Assembly: GCA_947631325.1 (NCBI GenBank)
Contig: CANRKX010000012.1
Span: forward strand, 1 to 39,285
Direction of reading: 5' to 3'
From: an uncultured Clostridia bacterium
GTDB lineage: Bacteria; Bacillota; Clostridia; Christensenellales; Borkfalkiaceae
Length of the DNA stretch: 39,285 nt
This document shows, piece after piece, positions 10,190-18,561 of this stretch (position 1 is the first letter of the stretch; every line of letters starts with the position of its first letter). Below the pieces are notes generated by a model. It was not told the DNA's origin. It saw only the letters and a list, made by a program, of their open reading frames with translations, and did not search any database. The translations under genes and the position numbers were made by a program.

Positions 10190-10960
10190 TTGAAAACGGC
10201 GAATATAGCCATATTTGAAAGTAACGAAGATTTTTTGAGAGAATTGAGAAGTTACGTTGACTCGACAGAGGGATACAGCGTGTGCGCATTCGCATCCAAC
10301 GGTAATTCGGCTATTGAACTTCTTAAACAGACGTCGCCCGACATAGCGATAATCGACCTCGTGTTGAGCGGCAAGGACGGGCTTGCCGTGCTCGATTACA
10401 TAAAGCAATCGGGGTCGGGGTGCCTGCCCATAGTCGTCTCTCGGTTTTCGGACGATAAGATTGTCAACTCCGCAATAGACCACGGGGCGGTGTACTACCT
10501 TGTCAAGCCCGTGACGGTGGAGGACGTCATGGCGAGGGTTAAGGATTTATCGAGCGAAAAGAGCTATGATTACAGGGTGACGACGGCGGCGCGGGACAAG
10601 CGCAAACTCAACTCGCTTGACGAGAAAATCAGCAATATTTTCGTGACGATAGGAATTCCGCCGCACATTAAGGGCTTTTCCTATCTTCGCGAGGGTATCA
10701 AGATGACTGTCAACGACCAGAGCGTCATAAACAGGGTGACGAAAGAGCTATACCCCAAGATTGGCGAAAAGTTCAACACCTCGGCAAGCAAGGTGGAGCG
10801 CGCTATACGCCACGCCATCGAAGTTGCGTGGAACAGGGGCAGAACGGACGCGATAAGTTCCATTTTCGGCGCAAAGGTGTACATAGGCAACGAACGCCCG
10901 ACAAACAGCGAGTTTATCGCCCTCGTCGCCGACAAACTCATCCTCGAGACCCTCGATTGA
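10190..10960 (+). CDS. spo0A: Sporulation transcription factor Spo0A (probable TTG start)
   Basis: Response-regulator receiver + Spo0A_C (GIPPHIKGFSYLREGI...ELYPKIGEKFNTSASKVERAIRHAIEVAWNRG). TTG at 10190 is preceded by ggaggaggg; the track's ATG at 10106 has no SD. Confidence 0.93.
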   Translation: MKTANIAIFESNEDFLRELRSYVDSTEGYSVCAFASNGNSAIELLKQTSPDIAIIDLVLSGKDGLAVLDYIKQSGSGCLPIVVSRFSDDKIVNSAIDHGAVYYLVKPVTVEDVMARVKDLSSEKSYDYRVTTAARDKRKLNSLDEKISNIFVTIGIPPHIKGFSYLREGIKMTVNDQSVINRVTKELYPKIGEKFNTSASKVERAIRHAIEVAWNRGRTDAISSIFGAKVYIGNERPTNSEFIALVADKLILETLD

Positions 10961-11004
10961 GTGGGGGATTGGCGGAGAGTTTGGCGGGGTAATCCCGCCA
11001 GCCC

Positions 11005-11040
11005 GCCCGCCGCGCGCGTTTTTATGCGCGCGCGGCGGGC
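11005..11040. terminator. GC-rich hairpin downstream of spo0A
   Basis: gcccgccgcgcgcg ... cgcgcgcggcgggc, 14-bp perfect arms. Confidence 0.55.
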
Positions 11041-11142
11041 GTAAAAACAAATTTAAAGGACGGGTTGCGGAAAAAATATTTTTATCGGCTGTCGTGTTTA
11101 AACCGCGCCCGTCCCGAAAATTTTTTTGCCTTTTCAAATTGC

Positions 11143-11171
11143 TTGACAAAGGCAAGTTTATCTATTATAAT
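11143..11171 (+). promoter_or_regulatory. Sigma-A promoter of tRNA-Leu
   Basis: TTGACA - 17 nt - TATAAT. Confidence 0.85.
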
Positions 11172-11183
11172 TTTTTTGTTTTT

Positions 11184-11266
11184 GCGGACGTGGCGGAATT
11201 GGCAGACGCGCAGGTTTCAGGTTCCTGTGGGCGACCATGGGGGTTCAAGTCCCTTCGTCCGCACCA
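11184..11266 (+). tRNA. tRNA-Leu (anticodon CAG)
   Basis: Acceptor gcggacg/cgtccgc, D-arm tggcggaattggcagacgc, anticodon loop ttCAGgt, variable arm, T-arm gggggttcaagtccc, encoded CCA. Confidence 0.95.
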
Positions 11267-11307
11267 ATAAAAATCCACCCGTTCATCGGGTGGATTTTTA
11301 TTGGTGC
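11261..11307 (+). terminator. tRNA-Leu terminator; 21-bp perfect inverted repeat that includes the tRNA 3' GCACCA
   Basis: gcaccaataaaaatccacccg ttcat cgggtggatttttattggtgc. Confidence 0.85.
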
Positions 11308-11417
11308 ACAATTCATAACGCAAGTTGAACTCAAATTCGGCTTGCGATATTTTTATGAAAAAGCGAGGACATAAGCCCTCGTTCAGAATGATAAGTTGAG
11401 AGAGGCTCGGAAGAGTA

Positions 11418-11570
11418 TGTCATCCCGAGCGATTAAGAAGCCCGCGCAGCGGGTTCGATTGAGTCGAGGGAGCTCCCCGTGGTCTCGGGGAGTTATTTTG
11501 AAACGCCTGCCGCATACCCTGTGGGATTTCTCCACTTCGCGGCTTAACGCCGCTTCGGTCGAAATGACAG
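11418..11570 (+). repeat. Dispersed palindromic intergenic repeat, copy A
   Basis: tgtcatcccgagcgatt...gtcgagggagctccccgtggtctcgggga...cgcataccctgtgggat...gaaatgacag; shares blocks with 30677-30972 and 35877-36120. Confidence 0.85.
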
Positions 11571-11658
11571 GTGTTGGAAGCGTGGGATTTTTTGACGGAC
11601 GCGCGGCGGGGCGGCAAAATGCCGACCCGCCGCGCAATTCATAGAAAATCGGACTTTA

Positions 11659-11823
11659 TTATTCGGTGTAGAACTCAATCTTGCCGCACTTGGGGCAAAT
11701 GGCTGCTTTGATTTGTTTCTCCTCTTTTTCCTTTTTTAACGAAATATAAGCTAATAACGATGCGCCGTGAATTTTTAACTCATAATTCATTTTCATTTCT
11801 TCATTGCAATTATCGCATTTCAT
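11659..11823 (-). CDS. 54-aa zinc-ribbon-like small protein (not in supplied ORF track)
   Basis: Reverse strand reads MKCDNCNEEMKMNYELKIHGASLLAYISLKKEKEEKQIKAAICPKCGKIEFYTE*; CxxC...CxxC; SD gaaagagg upstream. Confidence 0.75.
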   Translation of the reverse strand: MKCDNCNEEMKMNYELKIHGASLLAYISLKKEKEEKQIKAAICPKCGKIEFYTE

Positions 11824-11969
11824 TTATTTTTTCCTCTTTCAAATTCTACTTTATCTACATAATTATATCATAGCGGCGGGGATAACGCAAGGGAAGTGGA
11901 AAAATTGGGCGAGGGGAAGCGCTATCGACATAAAAAGGGCTGAAAAGGTGGGGGGTGACGGATAGTGTC

Positions 11970-11998
11970 TTGACCTTTTGGGGCGGGCGGATTAAAAT
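11970..11998 (+). promoter_or_regulatory. Promoter of XRE regulator
   Basis: TTGACC - 17 nt - TAAAAT. Confidence 0.6.
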
Positions 11999-12025
11999 GT
12001 AATCGTTAAAAGGAGGTACATTTTA

Positions 12026-12520
12026 ATGACGTTCGGCGAAAAATTGAGGATTTTGCGGTCGGAAAAGGAGCTGACGCAGGAGCAGCTTGCGGAAAAGATT
12101 TTTGTAACGCGGACGGCAATATCAAAATGGGAAACGGGCAGGGGATTTCCCGGCATTGACAGTTTAAAGGAGATTTCGCGGCTTTTCGGCGTGACCATTG
12201 ACGAGCTGATTTCCGACGAGGACGTGGCGGTCAAGCGCAAAAGGGAGGGCGAGCTGGCGAAATTTTTCTATATTTTATCCGTCGTGTGCGTGGGCGTTGC
12301 GGCGGTGTTTGCGTTGCTTGCATATCTTCTCAGACAGCCATATTTCAACATAGGCGGCATTTTGGGCGTGGCGGGCTATGTGGCGTGCGCCCTTATTTAC
12401 GCCCATTATAAAAGGCGCGACGCCCTTAAAAAAGCTGTCGCACCCTATATAATTTCGCGCCTTGCCGTGCTTGCGGTGGTGATTGCCGTGATGGTCGGCG
12501 CAATCCTGCAGTTGGTCTGA
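12026..12520 (+). CDS. XRE-family HTH regulator with C-terminal transmembrane segments
   Basis: LRSEKELTQEQLAEKIFVTRTAISKWETGRGFPGIDSLKEISRLFGVTIDELI, then hydrophobic helices; SD aaaggagg. Confidence 0.92.
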   Translation: MTFGEKLRILRSEKELTQEQLAEKIFVTRTAISKWETGRGFPGIDSLKEISRLFGVTIDELISDEDVAVKRKREGELAKFFYILSVVCVGVAAVFALLAYLLRQPYFNIGGILGVAGYVACALIYAHYKRRDALKKAVAPYIISRLAVLAVVIAVMVGAILQLV

Positions 12521-12555
12521 AAAAAGCTATCTTTAATACAGGCTGTCGGGCGAGA

Positions 12556-13098
12556 TTATTTCAGACTTATGGTGATTGTGACGGGGTCGCTTGCCGTCAG
12601 AATATCTCTTAATTGCTCTTTTGAAACGCCCTGCACTGTGCCGAGTTTGGTGTAACTCCACGAATTGCTGCCGAAGAATATGACGATTTGATTGCCCGAG
12701 TAGAGGACGACGTCGCCCGCCTCGGTGGTGAGTTGCACGTCGTTGCGGGGGAGGGTGTGCCCCAACGCCCCGACCTTTTCAAAGCCGCCGTACTCGCTCG
12801 CGGTGTATGTTATATCGCCTTCATTTAAAAGTTTTATAAGGGCTTCGACGGCGGCGTTGTTTTCGAGCTTTACTTCAATTTTATTGCCGCCTATCGTAAA
12901 ATAAATTTCGTCTGTCATGTCTTTTGTCTCCTCGTTATCATTGTCGTTTGGCTGATTTTGCGTTGATTGTTGGGGTGGGGATTGATTATCGTTGGTATTT
13001 TGTTCTGTGTCACGGCAGGCGGAAAATACAACGCAAAAAGTCAATAGAAGGGCGGAAAGCAGAATAAAAAATTTGAATTTTTTCATTTGAGATTTCAT
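12556..13098 (-). CDS. Cyclophilin-like-fold lipoprotein
   Basis: Lipobox FSAC, linker rich in N/Q, then IYFTIGGNKIEVKLENNAAVEALIKLL...GDVVLYSGNQIVIFFGSNSWSYTKLGTV. Confidence 0.82.
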   Translation of the reverse strand: MKSQMKKFKFFILLSALLLTFCVVFSACRDTEQNTNDNQSPPQQSTQNQPNDNDNEETKDMTDEIYFTIGGNKIEVKLENNAAVEALIKLLNEGDITYTASEYGGFEKVGALGHTLPRNDVQLTTEAGDVVLYSGNQIVIFFGSNSWSYTKLGTVQGVSKEQLRDILTASDPVTITISLK

Positions 13099-13658
13099 TA
13101 TTTTATGGTCTTAATGATTTTTGCAGGGACGCCGGCGGCGACGGTGTTGGCGGGCACGTCCTTGGTGACGACCGCGCCTGCGGCTATTACGGCGCCGTCG
13201 CCTATTTTTACGCCCGCCAAAATGGTGGCGTGCGCGCCTATCCATACTTTATTGCCTATCTTCACGGGTGCGGGCAGCATATTGCCGCGGCGGTCGGGGT
13301 CTAAATCGTGATTTAAAGTGGCTATCACGACCTGTTGCCCTATCAAAACGTCGTCGCCTATCTCAATTCCGCCTTGGTCCTGAAAGCAACAGCCCGAATT
13401 GATAAACACCCGCTTGCCGAGCTTTATATTCAAGCCGTAATCGGTGGAAAAGGGAGGGAACAGCCCGAAAGTTTGGTCATATTGCTTTCCTATAAGTTCA
13501 AAAAACAGCCGCCTTAATTCGTCGGGTTCGTGATATTTTCCGTTGATTTCCGACGTATAGCGCAGGGCGCGCTGAGACATTTCGTGCATGTGAAGATGCT
13601 CCTCCGACCCCGCGACGATATATTCTTTTGCCGATTCGATAAATTGTCTGCTATCCAT
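13098..13658 (-). CDS. Sugar O-acetyltransferase (maltose/galactoside acetyltransferase family, left-handed beta helix)
   Basis: [48 protein letters not shown]; start chosen at SD-preceded ATG (gaggaagat) rather than 13709. Confidence 0.9.
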   Translation of the reverse strand: MDSRQFIESAKEYIVAGSEEHLHMHEMSQRALRYTSEINGKYHEPDELRRLFFELIGKQYDQTFGLFPPFSTDYGLNIKLGKRVFINSGCCFQDQGGIEIGDDVLIGQQVVIATLNHDLDPDRRGNMLPAPVKIGNKVWIGAHATILAGVKIGDGAVIAAGAVVTKDVPANTVAAGVPAKIIKTIK

Positions 13659-13832
13659 ATCTTCCTCGCTTCTGAAAATATTATAATGCGCAGGGGCGCG
13701 GAATGTCAAATACTTATATATCTGGGCGTGATAAATTAAATAACTATATATTAATGAATATACATATATATTTTCAAAAAATATGAAAATCTAACAAAAA
13801 AAAGCATTGCGGCGGCAAAGCCCTTCAAATTC

Positions 13833-13861
13833 TTGAAAGAAAACTTTGAAATTGTTATACT
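13833..13861 (+). promoter_or_regulatory. Probable adhE promoter
   Basis: TTGAAA - 17 nt - TATACT. Confidence 0.6.
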
Positions 13862-13926
13862 TTATGCGATTTAACAAAGTGGCAAAAATCACATACTATA
13901 AAAGAGTGAACATTGAGGAGGCTTAA

Positions 13927-16536
13927 ATGCAATTCAAATTGGATTATGAAGTATGCGACGGCGTTGAAAAGCTTGAAAAGCTTCTGCAAAGGGTGAGAAA
14001 GGCGCAGGAGATCTTTGCGACCTACCCGCAGGAGAAGGTGGACGAGATATTCCGCGCCTGCGCAATCGCCGCAAACAGGGCGAGAATTCCCCTCGCGAAG
14101 CTCGCCGTCGAGGAGACGGGCATGGGCATAGTTGAGGATAAGGTTATTAAGAACCACTATGCTTCCGAGTACATCTACAACAAATACAAAAACGTCAAGA
14201 CGTGCGGAGTTGTCGAGGAGGACGCCTCATACGGAGTTACGAAGATAGCAGAGCCCATAGGGGTAATCGGTGCGGTCATTCCCACGACAAACCCCACGTC
14301 GACGGCGATATTCAAGACGCTTATCTGCCTTAAAACGCGCAACGGCTGTATAATCAGCCCCCATCCCCGCGCAAAGGGCTCGACAATTGCCGCAGCCAAA
14401 GTTGTTTACGAGGCGGCGGTGGAAGCGGGCGCGCCCGAGGGGATTATAGGCTGGATTGACTTCCCCAACCTCGAGATGACCAATTTATTGATGAAAGAGG
14501 TAGACCTCATTTTGGCGACGGGCGGCCCCGGCATGGTGCGCGCGGCTTATTCGAGCGGCAAGCCCGCCCTCGGCGTCGGCGCGGGCAACACACCCGCCAT
14601 CTTCGACGAGAGCTGCGACATTCTGCTTGCGGTCAATTCGGTAATACACTCAAAGACATTCGACAACGGCATGATCTGCGCGTCAGAGCAATCTGTAATC
14701 GTCGCCGATAAAATATACGATAAAGTAAAGGCAGAATTTGCCCGCCGCGGCGCGCACTTCCTCGAAGGCGACGAGCTCGACAAGGTGAGAAAGACCATAA
14801 TCATCAACGGCTCTTTAAACGCAAAGATTGTCGGGCAGAGCGCGGCGAAGATAGCCGAACTTTCGGGCGTTGCCGTAGACCCCGCGACGAAGGTGTTGAT
14901 AGGAGAGGTGGAGTCGGTCGAAATAACCGAGGAATTCGCCCACGAAAAGCTTTCGCCCGTGCTCGCTATGTACCGCGCGAAGGACTTCGGTGACGCCCTT
15001 CAAAAAGCCGAAAGGCTGATTGCCGACGGCGGCTACGGGCACACTTCTTCACTCTATATCGACACCGTTACGGGCAAGGATAAGATAGCCGAGTTCGGCG
15101 AGAGAATGAAGACTTGCCGCATACTCGTCAATACGCCCTCGTCGCACGGCGGCATAGGCGATTTATATAACTTCATGCTCGCGCCCTCGCTCACCCTCGG
15201 CTGCGGAAGCTGGGGCGGCAACTCCACCTCGGAGAACGTTGGGGTAAAGCACCTTTTAAATATAAAGACGGTAGCGGAAAGGAGAGAAAACATGCGGTGG
15301 TTCAGAGCACCCGAAAAAGTGTATTTAAAGAAGGGCTGTCTGCCCGTCGCACTCGACGAATTGAAGACGGTGATGGGCAAGAAGAGGGCGTTCATCGTAA
15401 CGGACAAATTCCTGTTCGAAAACGGATTTACCCGCTGTATAACCAAGAAATTAGAGGAAATCGGCATTATGCATAGTACTTTTTCAGACATAATGCCCGA
15501 TCCTACCCTTGCAAGCGCCAAGGCAGGGGCGGCGATTATGCGCTCGTTTGCGCCCGACGTTATAATTGCATTGGGCGGCGGCAGCGCGATGGACGCGGCG
15601 AAGATTATGTGGGTCATGTACGAGCATCCCGACGTGGATTTCGAGGACATGGCAATGAGATTTTCGGATATCAGAAAGAGGATATACACCTTCCCCAAGA
15701 TGGGTGAAAAGGCGTACTTTATCGCCATACCCACCTCGGCGGGCACGGGCTCTGAGGTGACGCCCTTTGCGGTAATTACCGACGAAAAGACGGGCATAAA
15801 ATATCCCCTCGCCGACTATGAGCTTTTACCCGATATGGCGATAATCGACACCGACCTTCACATGAGCGCGCCCAAGGGCTTGACGGCGGCTTCGGGCATA
15901 GACGCGGTTACCCACGCGCTCGAGGCGTACGCTTCGGTTATGGCGACGGACTACACCGACGGGCTTGCTATACAGGCTTTGAAGACCATATTTAAGTATC
16001 TCCCCGACGCTTACGAACACGGCACGACCGACGTCGTCGCGCGCGAGAAGATGGCAAACGCGGCGACCATGGCGGGCATGGCGTTTGCAAACGCATTTTT
16101 GGGCGTCTGCCACTCTATGGCGCACAAGCTCGGCGCATTCCATCACCTGCCCCACGGCATTGCAAACGCCCTGATGATTGACGAAGTTATCAAATTCAAC
16201 TCTGCCGAAGCCCCCGCGAAGATGGGCACATTCAGCCAATACGCCTATCCCAAGACTTTGCGCCGCTATGCCGAAGTTGCGGAAGCTTTGAATCTTAAAG
16301 GCAAGACCGATGAGGAAAAGGTGGCGTCGCTTATTAAGGCAATCGACGAACTCAAGGAAAAAATCGGCATAAAGAAGACCATAAAGGACTACGGCATAGA
16401 CGAGAAGGACTTCCTTGCAAGGCTCGACGACATGGTGGAGCAGGCGTTTGACGACCAATGCACGGGCGCGAACCCCCGCTATCCACTGATGAGCGAGATA
16501 AAGCAGATGTATCTCAATGCCTATTACGGAAAATAA
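13927..16536 (+). CDS. adhE: Bifunctional acetaldehyde-CoA/alcohol dehydrogenase
   Basis: N-terminal aldehyde dehydrogenase (FDNGMICASEQS) fused to Fe-ADH (GGGSAMDAAK, GVCHSMAHKLGAFHHLPHGIANAL); SD gaggagg. Confidence 0.97.
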   Translation: MQFKLDYEVCDGVEKLEKLLQRVRKAQEIFATYPQEKVDEIFRACAIAANRARIPLAKLAVEETGMGIVEDKVIKNHYASEYIYNKYKNVKTCGVVEEDASYGVTKIAEPIGVIGAVIPTTNPTSTAIFKTLICLKTRNGCIISPHPRAKGSTIAAAKVVYEAAVEAGAPEGIIGWIDFPNLEMTNLLMKEVDLILATGGPGMVRAAYSSGKPALGVGAGNTPAIFDESCDILLAVNSVIHSKTFDNGMICASEQSVIVADKIYDKVKAEFARRGAHFLEGDELDKVRKTIIINGSLNAKIVGQSAAKIAELSGVAVDPATKVLIGEVESVEITEEFAHEKLSPVLAMYRAKDFGDALQKAERLIADGGYGHTSSLYIDTVTGKDKIAEFGERMKTCRILVNTPSSHGGIGDLYNFMLAPSLTLGCGSWGGNSTSENVGVKHLLNIKTVAERRENMRWFRAPEKVYLKKGCLPVALDELKTVMGKKRAFIVTDKFLFENGFTRCITKKLEEIGIMHSTFSDIMPDPTLASAKAGAAIMRSFAPDVIIALGGGSAMDAAKIMWVMYEHPDVDFEDMAMRFSDIRKRIYTFPKMGEKAYFIAIPTSAGTGSEVTPFAVITDEKTGIKYPLADYELLPDMAIIDTDLHMSAPKGLTAASGIDAVTHALEAYASVMATDYTDGLAIQALKTIFKYLPDAYEHGTTDVVAREKMANAATMAGMAFANAFLGVCHSMAHKLGAFHHLPHGIANALMIDEVIKFNSAEAPAKMGTFSQYAYPKTLRRYAEVAEALNLKGKTDEEKVASLIKAIDELKEKIGIKKTIKDYGIDEKDFLARLDDMVEQAFDDQCTGANPRYPLMSEIKQMYLNAYYGK

Positions 16537-16547
16537 GGAGGAAAAAT

Positions 16548-17297
16548 ATGACAACCCAAAACCTTATAATGAAGAGAGAGGATAAGCAGATCTTCCGCGA
16601 CGGCGATCTCCTCATCAAGCGTTTCGACGCAAATTATTCCAAGGCGGACATATTGAACGAGGCGTTGAACCACGCGAGGGTGGAGGAAACCGACCTCAAT
16701 ATACCCAAAATCCGCTCAATCGAGGTCGTCGACGGCAAGTGGGCGATAATTCTCGACTATATCGACGGCAGAACGCTGCAATCTTTCATGGAGGAGAACC
16801 CCGAAAAGATTGACGAATATCTCGATTACTATATAGATTTGCAGATGAACGTGTTCCGCCATAAGGTGCCCATGCTCAATAAGATGCGCGACAAGTTCAA
16901 CGCAAAGATTTCGGCAGCCGACCTCGACGCGACGACCCGCTATGAGCTTCACACCCGCCTCGACTCCATGCCCCGTCACAACAACCTCTGCCACGGCGAT
17001 TTCGACCCCTCTAACATAATAATCACGGGCGACGGAAAGCCCTATATAATCGACTGGTCGCATGCCACGCAGGGCAACGCTTCGGCGGACGTGGCGAGAA
17101 GTTACCTCATGTGGTATGTCAACGGCAAGGCAGAGATAGCCGAAAAGTACCTCAAAATGTACTGCAAGAAGAGCGACACCGCCATTCAGTACGTACAGAG
17201 GTGGATACCCATCGTCGCGGCGAGCCGACTTGTCAAGGCGAAGCCCAACGAGCTGGAGATACTCCGCCGCTGGACGAACGTCGTCGATTACGAATAA
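16548..17297 (+). CDS. Aminoglycoside/choline phosphotransferase-fold kinase
   Basis: HNNLCHGDFDPSNIIITGDGKPYIIDWSHA motif; start after aaggaggaaaaat. Confidence 0.88.
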   Translation: MTTQNLIMKREDKQIFRDGDLLIKRFDANYSKADILNEALNHARVEETDLNIPKIRSIEVVDGKWAIILDYIDGRTLQSFMEENPEKIDEYLDYYIDLQMNVFRHKVPMLNKMRDKFNAKISAADLDATTRYELHTRLDSMPRHNNLCHGDFDPSNIIITGDGKPYIIDWSHATQGNASADVARSYLMWYVNGKAEIAEKYLKMYCKKSDTAIQYVQRWIPIVAASRLVKAKPNELEILRRWTNVVDYE

Positions 17298-17315
17298 GTT
17301 TTTATGAATTCAAGC

Positions 17316-17348
17316 TTACGGCGCGGGGGTTTGCAACCCCCGCGCCGT
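17316..17348 (+). terminator. Hairpin after phosphotransferase
   Basis: tacggcgcgggggtt tgc aacccccgcgccgta, 15-bp perfect arms; no long T-tract. Confidence 0.6.
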
Positions 17349-17471
17349 AATAATTTCAATCAAAATTTTTTATCTTTAAAGGCGTATTTTTACAACTTTT
17401 TGCGCCATTAAATAACTTTTTATTTAAAATTATTGCATTTATATTCATTTATTGTTATAATAATTTCAATT

Positions 17472-17726
17472 ATGGCAGACAAATTATGTTTTGTTTCGGT
17501 CGAATTTGTCAACGACCCGAACGTGGTCGGGCTGACCTATTGGTACTTATGCGATTTTGCCGCCGTAAAGTCGGGCGACAGGGTGGTTGCGCCGCTCGGC
17601 AGGCATAATCACACCCAGACGGGAGTGGTTCGCCGCGTTCTCTTCGAGACGGAGGCGGACGCGCCCTATCCCATACATTTAATCAAACGCATACAGTCTG
17701 TCGTAGGGGAGAAGGAAAATGTATAA
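17472..17726 (+). CDS. Small protein resembling PriA N-terminal 3'-DNA-binding domain
   Basis: CFVSVEFVNDPNVVGLTYWYLCDFAAVKSGDRVVAPLGRHNHTQTGVVRRV. Confidence 0.6.
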   Translation: MADKLCFVSVEFVNDPNVVGLTYWYLCDFAAVKSGDRVVAPLGRHNHTQTGVVRRVLFETEADAPYPIHLIKRIQSVVGEKENV

Positions 17727-18561
17727 AATTTTGACAAAGCGTGAACTCAACCCCACCGTCACGCTGATGGAAATCGAGGCGCCGCTCGTCGCAAACAAGG
17801 CGCAGGCGGGGCAGTTCATAATTCTTCGCGTCGATGAGGACGGGGAGAGAATACCCCTGACCGTCGCGGGGTGCGACAGGGCAAGGGGAGCAGTTACAAT
17901 AATATTTCAGATAGTCGGCGGCACGACGATGGCGTTGAATGCAAAGGGCGAGGGCGATTATATTGAAGATTTCGTCGGGCCCCTCGGCGTTGCCACCAAG
18001 ACGGACGGCATAAAAAAGGTGTGCGTCGTCGGGGGCGGCGTGGGCTGTGCGATTGCCCTGCCCGTTGCCCGCAGATTTAAGGAGCTGGGCGCCGAAGTTC
18101 ATTCTATTATAGGTTTCAGAAATAAGGACCTCGTTATATTGGAGGACGAGTTCCGCGCATGCTCAGAAAAGCTCGAGGTGATGACCGACGACGGAAGTCA
18201 CGGCAAAAAGGGGGTCGTAACCGCGCCCTTGAAGGAGTGGATTGAAAGCGGGGAAAATTACGACGAAGTTATTGCAATAGGACCGCTTATAATGATGAAG
18301 TTCGTCGTCGCGACGACGAAGCCCTTCAACGTGCCCACAACCGTTTCGATGAATCCCATAATGATAGACGGAACGGGAATGTGCGGCGGGTGCCGCCTGA
18401 CGGTGGGCGGAAAGACCAAATTTGCCTGCGTTGACGGACCCGACTTCAACGGTTTCGAAGTGGATTTCGACGAGGCGATGGCGCGTTCTTCGGCTTATGC
18501 CGATTTTGAGAGACATGAAAGGGAGCGCGGCTGCAATCTCTTTAAAAAGGAGGCAAATTAA
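17719..18561 (+). CDS. Sulfide/dihydroorotate dehydrogenase-like FAD/NAD-binding protein (NfnA-type)
   Basis: PLTVAGCDRARG, VGGGVGCAIALPVARRFKE, GTGMCGGCRLTVGGKTKFACVDGPDFNG. Confidence 0.92.
   Translation: MYKILTKRELNPTVTLMEIEAPLVANKAQAGQFIILRVDEDGERIPLTVAGCDRARGAVTIIFQIVGGTTMALNAKGEGDYIEDFVGPLGVATKTDGIKKVCVVGGGVGCAIALPVARRFKELGAEVHSIIGFRNKDLVILEDEFRACSEKLEVMTDDGSHGKKGVVTAPLKEWIESGENYDEVIAIGPLIMMKFVVATTKPFNVPTTVSMNPIMIDGTGMCGGCRLTVGGKTKFACVDGPDFNGFEVDFDEAMARSSAYADFERHERERGCNLFKKEAN

Noticed and set aside
10481-10941. Minus-strand ORF 10681-10941 and similar within spo0A
   Set aside because: Antisense shadow without SD.
11065-11328. 87-aa ORF covering tRNA-Leu
   Set aside because: Reads through the tRNA gene and its terminator.
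11383-11644. ORFs 11383-11637 (-), 11396-11644 (+), 11420-11617 (-)
   Set aside because: All lie within palindromic repeat copy A; overlapping frames on both strands without SD.
15054-16554. Long minus-strand ORFs antisense to adhE (247 and 242 aa)
   Set aside because: Codon-bias shadows of a highly conserved gene; no independent start signals.
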